The notes: generated from the sequence alone by a model not told the origin. DNA of 64,000 nt from an uncultured Gammaproteobacteria bacterium (GCA_913060975.1 CAJXVC010000008.1:62001-126000); one strand, 5' to 3'. Positions 38,456-48,303 are shown, counted from the first letter of the stretch. A program made the numbers and translations.

Positions 38456-39147
38456 AATTTATGGTCATCCCGTGCAAAGAGTGATGGCAATAAATGCAAG
38501 TGCAAGATAGTTAAAGCGATTCACTGCGGATTGTAAACCTGTGCTCCCAGCAGCCCGATCTTGCGGCTAAAAGCCCGGAAAATCATGGCATAGGCTCTAT
38601 CCAAGCGCTGAAAACACTGCGCAAACCACGTTTATGGCGGGTTTTATAGCCTGAATTTGTGACTCCGTTAATAGGTCTTGTGTGAACTGGGACCGAGAAA
38701 CCATTGGCGATTGCTGTAACCTGACTGGCTCTGTGGGTTAGCAAAGAGTGCGACAGCTGAGCAACAAACGGTGAGCCGCGACCATACACACTCAATGGGC
38801 GCTGAAATACAAGCTTTGCCACGCGCGGCGCAGTTGCAACTGATCAGAGAAAAGACTGTAATTACAGTGGGTTGTAAGTAAAATCAACGAATATAGACAG
38901 CCCCTCCTGATTCAAGGATGACGCAGTCGGGGCAAGCAAACTCGTGCATACTGGTGCGTCGACAATCGGCGTGAGCCTGGTCACAGTTTGCGCATCCGGT
39001 TTGGCCTGAAGACACGGGCTTGCCTTAATGTTTACTGACTCGGCGGCGTAATAACACTATAACCAGACACCGTCAGGTCAGGCGTAAAAGCGGGACTGGG
39101 CCGCAGCGCCTGAAATAGCCAATTGGCAAGAAGAACTTGGGACCGAA
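38456..39147. other. regulatory region upstream of minor-pilin operon
   Basis: About 690 bp with no convincing gene. Two perfect 12-bp palindromes lie 280-315 bp before fimT: CAGTTGCAACTG (38831-38842) and CTGTAATTACAG (38856-38867), 13 bp apart. No credible sigma-54 -24/-12 pair was found by eye. A - strand frame at 38583-38822 has no ribosome site or recognisable features. Confidence 0.4.
38831..38867. promoter_or_regulatory. twin 12-bp palindromes upstream of pilin operon
   Basis: CAGTTGCAACTG and CTGTAATTACAG are both perfect self-complementary 12-mers separated by 13 bp. The arrangement suits two sites for one dimeric regulator. They share the CxGT...AC-x-G edge, but the cores differ. 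Confidence 0.4.
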
Positions 39148-39699
39148 ATGGGCTTGGATCGCAAGATTACATACAACTCTGTGAGCGGATTTACGCTGAT
39201 GGAGCTCATGCTGGTGGTGTCCGTGCTAGGCGTGCTTGCCGTGGTCGGCTTACCGTCACTGGGTGATATGGTTGCCAGAGCTGAGACCAACGGTGCCTCG
39301 CGTGAGTTACAGACTGCTTTTAGTCTGGCCAAGAGTGAAGCCATCAAACGTGGTCAGACCGTTAGCCTATGTGCCAGTACCGCGGGCACGGACTGCAATG
39401 CTGACGCCTGGAATAACGGCTGGATCGTATTTGTCGACGCCAATAATGATGCCGACGGTACAGCGGGTTCAGTGGATGCGGGTGATACCGTCTTGCAATA
39501 TTTCGACCCAACCGGCCAGGTCACATTAACCAGTAGCACTGATTTGATGCAGTTCGACTATCGTGGCCTGGGCCTGAACGCTGCAACTCAAGACTTCAAA
39601 TTTTGCCCCAGTGACAATGATGCTGACAAAGCCCGCGCACTGGAAGTCTCTGTTACTGGCCGCGCACGAGTCTATTACGACGGGCTGGACTGCCCATGA
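39148..39699 (+). CDS. fimT: type IV minor pseudopilin FimT/FimU (GspH-like)
   Basis: 183 aa. A prepilin signal SVSG|FTLMELMLVVSVLGVLAVV has the cleavage Gly, Phe+1 and Glu+5, followed by a hydrophobic helix. The C-terminal half is a GspH-type beta domain with two Cys (SLCASTAGTDCNA) and a final Cys-Pro. It is the first gene of the minor-pilin operon, helping prime pilus assembly in the inner membrane. Overlaps pilV (ATGA). Confidence 0.92.
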   Translation: MGLDRKITYNSVSGFTLMELMLVVSVLGVLAVVGLPSLGDMVARAETNGASRELQTAFSLAKSEAIKRGQTVSLCASTAGTDCNADAWNNGWIVFVDANNDADGTAGSVDAGDTVLQYFDPTGQVTLTSSTDLMQFDYRGLGLNAATQDFKFCPSDNDADKARALEVSVTGRARVYYDGLDCP

Positions 39700-40193
39700 T
39701 GACAGTCAACTCTGCACAGCGCGGCGCAACGCTCATCGAAGTGCTCGTCTCGCTTATCATTCTTGCTGGCGGCGTTCTGGGGGTAAGCGCCCTGCTCACG
39801 ACAGGGTTGCGAGTCAATATGGCCTCTTACTTGCGCACTCAGGCAGTCGTATACAGCCAGGATCTAACCGAACGAATGCGTGCCAACGCTGCCGGCGTAC
39901 AGGCTGGGGATTACGACAATCCGGTGGCGGCACTTACCGCAAACTGCCTGCAACCGGCCGGTTGCAGTGCGGCGCAAATGGCTGCGCACGATGTGTCGGA
40001 ATGGACCACCTTGCTAGCGACCAACCTGCCCGCGGGCACGGGATTGGTTTGCATCGACAGTGACCCAACCGGCGCTACACCCGCAGCACCAGGTTGTGAT
40101 GGCGTCGGCGAAATTCATGCTATTCATATCTGGTGGGACGATGACCGGGATGGTGTCGCCGAACAGTCAATCGTTTCCAGCTTTCAGCCATAA
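39696..40193 (+). CDS. pilV: minor pilin PilV
   Basis: 165 aa with prepilin signal SAQRG|ATLIEVLVSLIILAGGVLG. Glu+5 is kept but residue +1 is Ala instead of Phe, as seen in PilV proteins. The following ALLTTGLRVNMASYLRTQAVVYSQDLTERMRAN is the family-typical helix. Four Cys in the C-terminal part can pair. Second in the operon, ATG overlaps the fimT stop. Confidence 0.92.
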   Translation: MMTVNSAQRGATLIEVLVSLIILAGGVLGVSALLTTGLRVNMASYLRTQAVVYSQDLTERMRANAAGVQAGDYDNPVAALTANCLQPAGCSAAQMAAHDVSEWTTLLATNLPAGTGLVCIDSDPTGATPAAPGCDGVGEIHAIHIWWDDDRDGVAEQSIVSSFQP

Positions 40194-40205
40194 CAGGGAC
40201 CACTA

Positions 40206-41348
40206 ATGCCAACCAGACCAACAACAACTCGAAAGCAGCGACAGCGAGGCTTGAGCCTGGTGGAGCTCATGGTCTCTTTGGCGGTGACTTCCATTTTGAT
40301 GGCTGGCTTGATCGAAGTGTATGTGGGTGTGCGGCGTACCGAGATGACTCAGGAAGGGCTTTCACACATTCAGGAATCAGGCAGGTTCGCCATGTATTTC
40401 CTGACCGAAAGCGCGCAAATGACTGGCTATGTTGGTTGTTTAAGCGGCATGTCGACTGACGAAGTGACTAATTTGCTGGATGCCCCCCCGGCGTCGTTCC
40501 AGCCAGAAATTCCGATTCAGGGATGGGAAGCAGATGACAGCGCACCGGGTGAGATCAGTAATGTAGACGATGGCGTCGAAGTAGTGAGCACGGGCGGCGG
40601 AGACTGGAGTTCTTCTGGCGGTAACGTGCTTGAAGATACCAATGTCGTGCCCGGAACCGACATCCTGCGCATCTGGGGCATAGACAGCGCTCAGGAGGCG
40701 GACATCAATACAATTACGCCCGGTCTTGCAACCGTCGTAAACACTGATGTGTTTGATGTAGAGGATGGCGACATCTTGCTCCTTAGTGACTGTGAGCAAG
40801 CGAATATCGTACAGGCCTGCGAAGTACAAACATTAAGCTCTCCAGCATCGCTTAATCTGACTCTGTCTGCATTGTGCGCTCCGGGAAACAACCTCTTGCA
40901 GAATGTGTCAGTAAGCACTGAAGGTAAGGCTGCCCGTCTGACAGGAACACTCTACTACATCGGCAAACGTGGAGATGATGCCGATAACTCGCCTTCGCTT
41001 TTCCAGCGGCAACTAAGCAGCACAGGTGCCCTCGGGCCAGCAGAAGAACTGGTTGAGGGCGTAGCAAACATGCAAGTGCTCTATGGCGAGAATCTGGACA
41101 ATGACAGTCGCAATGCCGCAGATGCCTATGTGACTGCAGACCAAGTAGCTGACTGGGACAATGTCGTCAGCATCAGAATCTCACTATTGGTTGAATCAAT
41201 CGAGGCGGCACTGCTTGAAGCGCCGCAAGCGTTTACTTTCAATGGCGTTGTCTATGATGGCGAAGCAGGCAACGGTGATTTGCCCGACGATCAACGCAGT
41301 AGAAGAGTATTCACCACAACACTCAGTTTACGAAACAAAGTGCTGTAG
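40206..41348 (+). CDS. pilW: minor pilin PilW
   Basis: 380 aa. The prepilin signal RQRG|LSLVELMVSLAVTSILMAGLIE is typical of PilW, followed by a long beta-rich globular domain with several Cys. The end FTTTLSLRNKVL matches the family's C-terminal strand. AGGGA lies 7 bp before the ATG. Third gene of the operon. Confidence 0.92.
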   Translation: MPTRPTTTRKQRQRGLSLVELMVSLAVTSILMAGLIEVYVGVRRTEMTQEGLSHIQESGRFAMYFLTESAQMTGYVGCLSGMSTDEVTNLLDAPPASFQPEIPIQGWEADDSAPGEISNVDDGVEVVSTGGGDWSSSGGNVLEDTNVVPGTDILRIWGIDSAQEADINTITPGLATVVNTDVFDVEDGDILLLSDCEQANIVQACEVQTLSSPASLNLTLSALCAPGNNLLQNVSVSTEGKAARLTGTLYYIGKRGDDADNSPSLFQRQLSSTGALGPAEELVEGVANMQVLYGENLDNDSRNAADAYVTADQVADWDNVVSIRISLLVESIEAALLEAPQAFTFNGVVYDGEAGNGDLPDDQRSRRVFTTTLSLRNKVL

Positions 41349-41354
41349 AAAACT

Positions 41355-41981
41355 ATGAAAAATAGTAACGAACAAAGCTACCCGACACAAAATCCGATTG
41401 CCCTACAAGGCGACAGGGCGAGCTCTATTGTGCCCGGCACTGCACCCAAACAGATCTGTCAGCAAAGCGGGATGGCATTGATCCTGAGTATGATTTTCTT
41501 ACTCGTAGTTACGCTTGTAGCAACGGGGACAATGGGTTCTGCCATCGTTGAAGAGCGCATGGCCGGAAACCTGAACAATTACAACACCGCCTTTCAAGCT
41601 GCCGAGTCATCACTCAGGGCCGGGGAAACATGGCTGGAGGACAGAGTCTTTTTACCTACGCTCAGCGCAGATGGTTCGACTACTGTATGGATACTGGATG
41701 CTCCGGACCCCGACTCCGACGGCATCGAATGGTGGCAAGAACGCGACTCCACCTGGTGGGACAACAATGCCGAACAGATCAATGGTATTAGTCAAGTCGC
41801 TGTTCAGCCACAGTATGTCATCGAAGAATATTTTACTGGCTTTCAAGGTCAGTCGCTCTCAATTGGCACTGGAGAAATCTCCACATCAAGAGTAATGCAT
41901 CGCATCACTGCGCGCGGGGTAGGTGGTGATGCGAGTGCAGAAGTATTACTGCAGTCAACTTTCCTGCGACCCTATGATTGA
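41355..41981 (+). CDS. pilX: minor pilin PilX
   Basis: 208 aa. A hydrophilic leader precedes SG|MALILSMIFLLVVTLVATGTMGSAIVEERMAGN. It lacks Glu at +5, which is normal for PilX. The EERMAGNLNNYNTAFQAAESSLRAGE stretch is the family signature. PilX works with PilY1 at the pilus tip. The stop overlaps the first possible start of pilY1. Confidence 0.9.
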   Translation: MKNSNEQSYPTQNPIALQGDRASSIVPGTAPKQICQQSGMALILSMIFLLVVTLVATGTMGSAIVEERMAGNLNNYNTAFQAAESSLRAGETWLEDRVFLPTLSADGSTTVWILDAPDPDSDGIEWWQERDSTWWDNNAEQINGISQVAVQPQYVIEEYFTGFQGQSLSIGTGEISTSRVMHRITARGVGGDASAEVLLQSTFLRPYD

Positions 41982-42010
41982 GCGATAGAGGCGACCAAAA
42001 GGTACTTACT

Positions 42011-45000
42011 ATGAATGCTGAATTAAGAATACTGCCAACGTGGTTTCTCACCACTGTTTTATTGTCGTGGGGAACTGCTACTGAAGCGGCGGAACTGAAC
42101 CTGGCAACGTCACCGTTGTTCCTGGGTACCAGCGTTGATGCAAACGTATTTTTTGGCCTGGATGATTCCGGCTCAATGGATTGGGAAACTACGGTCGCAG
42201 AATACGATTATTATGCTGCCTATTGGTCGAACAATAATGAACCCAAAATCGATTCTGGTGTCTGGCGTAGCTTTTCCTCAGTAGGCCCGAAACGAAATTC
42301 ACGTCGTGACTATGTTTATCTGTTTGATGAAAGTGACAACCTTTATACGTCATCAACTTATGCCGATGCCGAGCAAAACTCTGAATCACTGCAACGCGAT
42401 TGGCGTGCGCGCTCGAACGACTTTAATCGTATCTACTATGATCCCAGCCTGACCTATATCCCCTGGGCAGGACTCCCGGATGCCAGCTTTACTGCAGCTC
42501 GCAGCAACCCACAACCCGACTCGGATGGCTATGACGAACTGCGTAATCTGACCGGGTTTGTCTTTGAAGTCGTCATCGATGATCACGGTTATTCCGGTAG
42601 CAAGCCGGACGGCCCTGATGACGCAACCGACGGGGCCAACGGTATTGTCGATCTATGGGATTCCCGAGACACATACACGGTCAATGCGGGCGCTCTGGAT
42701 GTCAGCTTCTATCGTACGGCTGATGCTGAAGCCATGGACGATCTCAACAACGATTGTAACCTCAGTGATGCTCAGGACTCGGTACCCTATGAAGATTGTT
42801 TCGGCACGGTTGAGACAACGACTTCCTACAGTGGCGCCCTGACCAACCCGTGGGGACGAACGCTGACTCAGGAAAAACAGAACGTTGCCAACTGGTATCA
42901 GTATTACCGGCGCCGTTCGTTTATCGCCAAAGCAGCAATTTCCGAAGTAATCAGCTCTTCACCTGGCTTTCGCTACGGCTTGAGCGTGATTAATGGTGAC
43001 GACGATATTTTCGTCGAAGTGCCCGGTGCAGCTGAAGTAGATTACACCTCACACAATGCCGACTTGCTCGATGATTTGTATGGCTATGAGTGGCGCGCCC
43101 TCGGCACACCATTGCGGACTGGACTGCAGCGTGTCGGCGCGTATTTCGATAATGCACTGTCAGGCAAGGGCAATCCGATAATATCGGAATGCCAACAGAA
43201 TTTCGGCATCGTGGTATCTGATGGTTATTGGAGTGGCTCTTCGCCAAGTTACTATATCGGGGATGCCGATAACGACGGCTACAGCAGAACCGTTGCGGAT
43301 GTCGCAAAATACTACTATGACAAAGATTTAAGCCCACTGCCCGACAATGTCCCGACATCGCTTATAGACGGCAATGCGCAACAACACATGGTGACTTTCA
43401 CCGTGGCCTTCGGTGTCGAAGGTAATCTGGTTGATGCTGACAACGATGGCTACCCTGATCCCGAGCTGGACGAAGATGATGACTGGGGCAATCCCTTCAA
43501 CAGTGACCCGGCGAAGATCGATGATCTCTGGCACGCAGCATTCAACAGCAAAGGTGAGTTCCTGTCCGCCCAGTCACCCATTGCATTGGTTGATTCGCTA
43601 GTGGACGCGTTGGCAGAAATTTCGGACCGGGTTGGTTCTTCAGCGTCGGTCGCGACCAACTCGGGCTCATTGAATTCAGGTAGCAAGCTATTTCAAGCAC
43701 GCTTCGACAGTGCAAGATGGAGCGGTGAACTCTTTGCTTATAACGTTAACCCTGATGGCTCGATTGACCCTTCATCGGCATGGGAAGCGTCGGAAGTTCT
43801 TGATGGCCAAAACTTTAATCTGGGCAGAACGATACTCACCTTCAATCCTACCGTGGATTCCGTGCCTGGCGGTGACGTCGAAGGTGCTGGCATACCTTTC
43901 CGGTTTCCAGCCGACTACAACGCGCCGAATGCAGCAACCGACTTGAGTGACGCACAGATCGAAGCATTGCTGGTTAATGCACCTAACGATGTGAACACAG
44001 GTGACGCCGGCGAAATCACCGAGAATCAGACATTCGGCAACGCATTGCTCAATTTTCTCCGCGGCGATCGCTCCAACGAAGGCACGGGGCTGGGCTTCCG
44101 ACGCCGCGATTCAGCGCTCGGCGACATCGTGGATTCCGACCCGCAATTCGTTGGTATTCCCCGTTTCCGTTATGCGGATACTATAGAGGCTAAACCCTAT
44201 TCATCATTCAAAGCTGCTCACGCCGACCGCGAACCTGTGGTCTACGTCGGCGCCAACGACGGTATGTTGCATGGTTTTTCCGAAGAGAACGGCGAGGAAC
44301 TCCTGGCGTTCGTGCCAAGCGCCGTCATTGACAATCTTGCTGAACTTGCAGAAGTCGACTATGCACATGACTACTACGTCAACGAAGCGCCGACCATTGT
44401 CGATGTCTATTTTGACAACATGACCGACCCGGATATCGGCACTTCTGGCACCTGGCGCACGGTGCTGGTAGGTGGGCTGGGCAAAGGTGGTCAAGCCGTC
44501 TACGCGCTGGATGTAACTGATCCCGACTCATTTAGTGAAGCTGCGGCAGACGATATTGTTCTCTGGGAATTTGATGACAGCGACGATCGCGATCTCGGCT
44601 ATACCTACAGTGTGCCCAGTGTCGCCAAGATGCAGAATGGTGACTGGGTGGCGGCGTTTGGTAATGGCTACAACAATACCGAAGCTGACGGCAATGCCAG
44701 CGGGTCAGGCCACGCGGTGTTGTACCTGGTGAATGTGGAAACCGGTGAACTCATTAGCAAGATTGACACAGGGGCTGGTTCAGCCGGCACCCCCAATGGT
44801 CTGGCTTCGCCTGCGATGGTCGATATAGATGGCGATTCCCTGGTGGACTACATTTATGCTGGCGATCTGCTTGGCAACATGTGGAAGTTTGATGTCACCA
44901 GTGGTAATGAAAATAATTGGGACGTCGCCCATGGCCTTCTCTTCAATAGCCCGTTGTTTACAACAGAGGCGAACCAGCCAATTACGACACGGCCACAAGT

Positions 45001-45694
45001 CACCGCACACCCTGAGGGCCTCGACGGCTTTATGGTCTACTTCGGCACCGGTAAATACATTGAGTCCAACGACGACAATTCCATTGGCGCAACAACGCAA
45101 GCATTCTATGGGATTTGGGACAAAGACCAACCTGCATTGTTTGGCTTCGATACCGATGACTTGCTACAGCAGACTATCGACAATCAGTACAGTTTTTCGG
45201 CAAACAGCAATAACTTCACATTACGCGACGTTAGCAGGACACCCATAGACTACTCCACACATATGGGGTGGTACCTGAATCTGATACCGGAGAATATCGA
45301 AGGTTCGCCGAACAACAATAATTTTGGTGAGAAGCAAGTCAGCAATGCGCTGGTTCGTGATGGTCGTGTGATTTTCACCACCTTGATTCCTTCTCAGGGG
45401 CTTTGCGATTTCGGTGGCTCCAGCTTTATTATGGAACTGGATTTTGCATCGGGTGGCGGACTGGATTACCCGGCGTTTGACTTGAATGGTGATGGCGGCT
45501 TCGATGACCGGGATACACTCGCCTCCGGAGTCATGACCAATAACGGAATCGTGCCGACACTCAGTATCTTCTCTGATAGCGACAGCGATATTGCCTACGG
45601 TAGTGGTAGTAGCGGTGATGTGGCAGAGTTTCAACTTAATGTGGGTGGTAGTTATCTGGGTCGTCAGTCCTGGCGCCAGCTACGCTCAAGATAG
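42011..45694 (+). CDS. pilY1: type IV pilus tip adhesin PilY1
   Basis: About 1227 aa with a signal peptide (ILPTWFLTTVLLSWGTATEA). An N-terminal von Willebrand factor A-like region contains the metal-ion motif DDSGSMD around residue 60. The C-terminal part is the PilY1 beta-propeller domain: VYVGANDGMLHGFSEENGEELLAFVPS, GGLGKGGQAVYALDVTDP and a calcium-binding loop DIDGDSLVDYIYAGD near 950. Another Asp-rich loop, DADNDGYPDPELDEDDD, lies near 485. AAAAGG lies 8 bp before ATG 42011; the in-frame start at 41978 would overlap pilX and lacks the signal. Surface adhesion, mechanosensing and pilus extension-retraction are known roles. Confidence 0.94.
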   Translation: MNAELRILPTWFLTTVLLSWGTATEAAELNLATSPLFLGTSVDANVFFGLDDSGSMDWETTVAEYDYYAAYWSNNNEPKIDSGVWRSFSSVGPKRNSRRDYVYLFDESDNLYTSSTYADAEQNSESLQRDWRARSNDFNRIYYDPSLTYIPWAGLPDASFTAARSNPQPDSDGYDELRNLTGFVFEVVIDDHGYSGSKPDGPDDATDGANGIVDLWDSRDTYTVNAGALDVSFYRTADAEAMDDLNNDCNLSDAQDSVPYEDCFGTVETTTSYSGALTNPWGRTLTQEKQNVANWYQYYRRRSFIAKAAISEVISSSPGFRYGLSVINGDDDIFVEVPGAAEVDYTSHNADLLDDLYGYEWRALGTPLRTGLQRVGAYFDNALSGKGNPIISECQQNFGIVVSDGYWSGSSPSYYIGDADNDGYSRTVADVAKYYYDKDLSPLPDNVPTSLIDGNAQQHMVTFTVAFGVEGNLVDADNDGYPDPELDEDDDWGNPFNSDPAKIDDLWHAAFNSKGEFLSAQSPIALVDSLVDALAEISDRVGSSASVATNSGSLNSGSKLFQARFDSARWSGELFAYNVNPDGSIDPSSAWEASEVLDGQNFNLGRTILTFNPTVDSVPGGDVEGAGIPFRFPADYNAPNAATDLSDAQIEALLVNAPNDVNTGDAGEITENQTFGNALLNFLRGDRSNEGTGLGFRRRDSALGDIVDSDPQFVGIPRFRYADTIEAKPYSSFKAAHADREPVVYVGANDGMLHGFSEENGEELLAFVPSAVIDNLAELAEVDYAHDYYVNEAPTIVDVYFDNMTDPDIGTSGTWRTVLVGGLGKGGQAVYALDVTDPDSFSEAAADDIVLWEFDDSDDRDLGYTYSVPSVAKMQNGDWVAAFGNGYNNTEADGNASGSGHAVLYLVNVETGELISKIDTGAGSAGTPNGLASPAMVDIDGDSLVDYIYAGDLLGNMWKFDVTSGNENNWDVAHGLLFNSPLFTTEANQPITTRPQVTAHPEGLDGFMVYFGTGKYIESNDDNSIGATTQAFYGIWDKDQPALFGFDTDDLLQQTIDNQYSFSANSNNFTLRDVSRTPIDYSTHMGWYLNLIPENIEGSPNNNNFGEKQVSNALVRDGRVIFTTLIPSQGLCDFGGSSFIMELDFASGGGLDYPAFDLNGDGGFDDRDTLASGVMTNNGIVPTLSIFSDSDSDIAYGSGSSGDVAEFQLNVGGSYLGRQSWRQLRSR

Positions 45695-45725
45695 CGGCAA
45701 CGCAAATTAACAAGGCAGCGAAATA

Positions 45726-46064
45726 GTGCGGATGAAATCTATGAATCTTTCCAAGTTACTCCAGATTGGTGCCGTAACGTGGCTTGCCTTGCTCGGCTCT
45801 GCAGCAATTGCGCAGCAGGCTCTCGGCCCACGCTCTGGCACGGTTGAGGCAATTAATCAGGAAGAAGGGTATATAATTATCAGCGCGGAGCGCATACCCT
45901 ATGATGAAGGTGGTGTGAGCGTGGTATACCAAGGGCGCTCGGTGCGCACTACTTTCCTGACGCCAGGATTGATTGTGAACTACCAATTGAATGAAAATGG
46001 CACCATTGGCCAGATAGTGCTTATTGGGCCACCCAGAATTCTGGAATTAATTGATCAGCATTGA
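45726..46064 (+). CDS. PilY2-like small exported protein
   Basis: 112 aa with a signal peptide (VTWLALLGSAAIAQQ). The mature domain is a short beta-rich unit (SGTVEAINQEEGYIIISAERIPYD). Its size and position, between pilY1 and pilE, match PilY2 of Pseudomonas. The start could be GTG 45726 (spacing to AAGG is 10 bp) or ATG 45732. The role in pilus biogenesis is inferred from position. Confidence 0.75.
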   Translation: MRMKSMNLSKLLQIGAVTWLALLGSAAIAQQALGPRSGTVEAINQEEGYIIISAERIPYDEGGVSVVYQGRSVRTTFLTPGLIVNYQLNENGTIGQIVLIGPPRILELIDQH

Positions 46065-46074
46065 GGGCTATATT

Positions 46075-46515
46075 TTGACTCAACAAAAACTCAGCAGCCA
46101 ACACAATGGTTATACACTCGTTGAAATTCTGGTTACAGTTGCCATAGTCGGCGTCATTACCGCCATCGCCTTGCCCGCTTATCAGGACAGTACGCTGCGC
46201 GCTGCACGCGCTGAAGGCAAGTCCGCATTGCTGGAAGTCTCTGCTGATCAAGAAAGATTCTACTCGGCTAACAATACTTATTCGACCAATGCCCAGCCAT
46301 TGGCAAATCCTCCGCAAGCTGTCAGGGCGTCACGCGACGGCCACTATCAGATCGCTGTTGCAGCTTGTGCAGACGGCACAATTGCCAACTGCTTTGTGGC
46401 GACGGCCACCCCTCAAGGCGGTCAAACCGATGACGAATGTACGACCTTGACGCTATCCAATACCGGTGTGCGCGGTGCTACTGGCGCAACTGCCGATGAG
46501 TGCTGGCAGCGCTAG
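46075..46515 (+). CDS. pilE: type IV minor pilin PilE
   Basis: 146 aa from a TTG start at 46075, where GAGGG lies 7 bp upstream and overlaps the stop of the previous gene. The prepilin signal is QHNG|YTLVEILVTVAIVGVITAIALPAYQDS: Glu+5 is present and residue +1 is Tyr. Mature protein has the pilin ladder AEGKSALLEVSADQERFYSANNTYS and two Cys pairs typical of PilE. Last gene of the operon. A strong hairpin follows. Confidence 0.9.
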   Translation: MTQQKLSSQHNGYTLVEILVTVAIVGVITAIALPAYQDSTLRAARAEGKSALLEVSADQERFYSANNTYSTNAQPLANPPQAVRASRDGHYQIAVAACADGTIANCFVATATPQGGQTDDECTTLTLSNTGVRGATGATADECWQR

Positions 46516-46581
46516 GTGGGCATGCTTGAGCACCGGTCTCCCGGACCTTATTAGCAAGTCAAAAACTCACACTTGGAAGCA

Positions 46582-46621
46582 CACAAGCGGGGCATAGACC
46601 AATATGCTACTCCCGCTTGTG
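46582..46621. terminator. bidirectional hairpin between pilE and collagen-like gene
   Basis: CACAAGCGGG and CCCGCTTGTG form a perfect 10-bp stem. A GCATA/TATGC inner stem continues it after a 4-nt bulge. It sits midway between the convergent pilE and collagen-like gene stops. There is no T-run, so factor-dependent or bidirectional termination is likely. Confidence 0.6.
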
Positions 46622-46629
46622 CGATTGAC

Positions 46630-48303
46630 CTACGGCGTTACCGGCACCATACAGAAAGTTGTATACGATGCTGCAGAATTGGTAATAATCACATCGTTGT
46701 CCCCCTGATAAAACACATCATCAAACGTTGAGCCCTGATGCACAACCGGTGTGTCTGACACATAAATAATGGAATTTGAAGTAAACGGCGTGTTGCCGTC
46801 AGTGGCTTGTTCGCAGCGGCTAACGGTTCCTGGCTCATCCGCCAACACATCGCAATGCTTTAACGCATCAAGGGTGACAACGGATCTGGAATTGGCGTGG
46901 CAAACTTGCATAACTTCGGTTCGAGTGGGTCTGGTGAGGAACTGGTCGGAAATACAATAGGCGCCATATCGCGAGGTATTGGCAGGGCAACCCGTGCGTG
47001 CCAAATCAGACGGTACGTTCGGAATTGCGTCCCAATCCGATGGCCCTGCTGGTCCTGTTGCTCCTGTTGCTCCTGTTGCTCCGACCGGACCTTGCGGACC
47101 CACAGGACCAGTTGCACCAACCAATCCAGCAGGGCCAGCCAAGCCTTGGGCACCAGGTGCGCCTTGCGCTCCGGTTAAGCCCGTTGGGCCCTGCGGACCG
47201 GCAGGTCCTTGTTCTCCTGCAATGCCCTGCGGGCCAGCTTCGCCTTGTTGCCCGGCCGGGCCTGCTGGTCCTTGCGGTCCAATTGGCCCTGCACTACCAG
47301 CCTCACCCTGTGGACCTGCTGGGCCTTGAGCCCCTGTTTCACCTTGTGGTCCCGATGGACCGGCTATGCCTTGTGGACCTGGTGCTCCAGTTTGCCCTTG
47401 CGGACCGGCCGGGCCTTGTGAGCCTGTAGCACCTGTTGTTCCCGTTTCACCTCGTGGACCGGCGAGGCCCTGCGCGCCAGTGTCACCTTTTGGACCTTGA
47501 GCACCAACATGGCCTTGCGGACCAGTCGGACCGGCAACACCTTCAGGACCTTGAATACCCTGTTCCCCCTGAGGACCTGCTTCACCTTGCGGGCCGACCT
47601 CACCTTGAGGACCCGCGGGGCCAATTTCACCTTGAGGGCCAACGGGGCCGGCAATACCTACTGGACCTGGCTCACCTTGATTACCCTGCTCGCCTGGCAA
47701 GCCCTGATCACCTTGCGGGCCTTCTGGCCCGATTTCTCCTTGCGGACCAGCTGGACCTATTTCACCTAGTGGGCCCGCGGGACCGGCGACACCTTCAATT
47801 CCCTGCTCACCCTTTTCGCCCACATCACCTTTGTCCCCTTTTTCGCCTTGCGGACCAACTTCACCTTGCGGACCCTCCGGTCCTTGCAGGCCACTGGCAT
47901 CAAGCAAAGCAAACTCGAATGCGCCTTCTTTCTTGCCATTGTTTACAGTAATTCGATACGTACCATCTGGCAGTCCTGCCGGAAGCTCGGCAACTATCTC
48001 GCTTAATTGCAGCTCGGGTACCATGTTTTCAGTACAGGCAACACCAATCAATTCATTGATTGACGATGGCATGCCTATACTGACATGAATGCCGGAATTT
48101 TTTTTCTGTGCGCAAAGATTCTGGCCGTAGATATGAATAACGTCAGAGTTAAGTTGCGACCGCAACACGTCTGTAATCAAAACATCATTCGGCCCAGTCT
48201 TGGTAAATGGCGCATTAACACTCTCGGCGGCTAACAGAGTATAAATCGGTGCAATCGTCAAAATAGCACCAGCAAGCGTTTGTCTTATAGTTTTTTTGTT
48301 CAT
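46630..48303 (-). CDS. exported collagen-like triple-helix repeat protein
   Basis: About 557 aa from ATG 48303. Signal peptide ([23 protein letters not shown]) is followed by an IPT/TIG-like domain ([23 protein letters not shown]...[15 protein letters not shown]) of about 100 residues. Next come about 95 uninterrupted Gly-X-Y triplets (nucleotides 47038-47892) rich in GPQ, GEK, GPA and GAT. A Cys-bearing C-terminal domain of about 130 residues begins with [11 protein letters not shown]. Bacterial collagens form rod-like trimers on the cell surface. The long reverse-strand frames across the repeats are artefacts of repeat composition. It is convergent with the pilin operon and upstream of a sensor kinase/regulator pair. 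Surface attachment is the probable function. Confidence 0.92.
   Translation of the reverse strand: MNKKTIRQTLAGAILTIAPIYTLLAAESVNAPFTKTGPNDVLITDVLRSQLNSDVIHIYGQNLCAQKKNSGIHVSIGMPSSINELIGVACTENMVPELQLSEIVAELPAGLPDGTYRITVNNGKKEGAFEFALLDASGLQGPEGPQGEVGPQGEKGDKGDVGEKGEQGIEGVAGPAGPLGEIGPAGPQGEIGPEGPQGDQGLPGEQGNQGEPGPVGIAGPVGPQGEIGPAGPQGEVGPQGEAGPQGEQGIQGPEGVAGPTGPQGHVGAQGPKGDTGAQGLAGPRGETGTTGATGSQGPAGPQGQTGAPGPQGIAGPSGPQGETGAQGPAGPQGEAGSAGPIGPQGPAGPAGQQGEAGPQGIAGEQGPAGPQGPTGLTGAQGAPGAQGLAGPAGLVGATGPVGPQGPVGATGATGATGPAGPSDWDAIPNVPSDLARTGCPANTSRYGAYCISDQFLTRPTRTEVMQVCHANSRSVVTLDALKHCDVLADEPGTVSRCEQATDGNTPFTSNSIIYVSDTPVVHQGSTFDDVFYQGDNDVIITNSAASYTTFCMVPVTP
47038..47892 (-). repeat. collagen Gly-X-Y coding repeat
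   Basis: Roughly 95 consecutive codon triplets encode Gly-X-Y without interruption. Glu-Gly-Pro-Gln and Gly-Pro-Ala-Gly-Pro-Gln units recur. The 9-bp periodicity makes the region prone to expansion or contraction and to assembly error. Confidence 0.9.

Noticed and set aside
38583..38822. 79-codon - strand frame in the pilin operon leader
   Set aside because: No ribosome site or known features; flanks are regulatory sequence.
38940..39060. Possible sigma-54 promoter TGGTCACAGTTTGC before fimT
   Set aside because: The spacing between GG and GC is 9 rather than 10 bp, and the flanks do not fit.
46979..47951. Long open frames opposite the collagen-like repeat on the + strand
   Set aside because: They arise from the 9-bp Gly-X-Y periodicity of the - strand gene, are Pro/Cys or Leu/Arg-rich nonsense, and have no ribosome sites.
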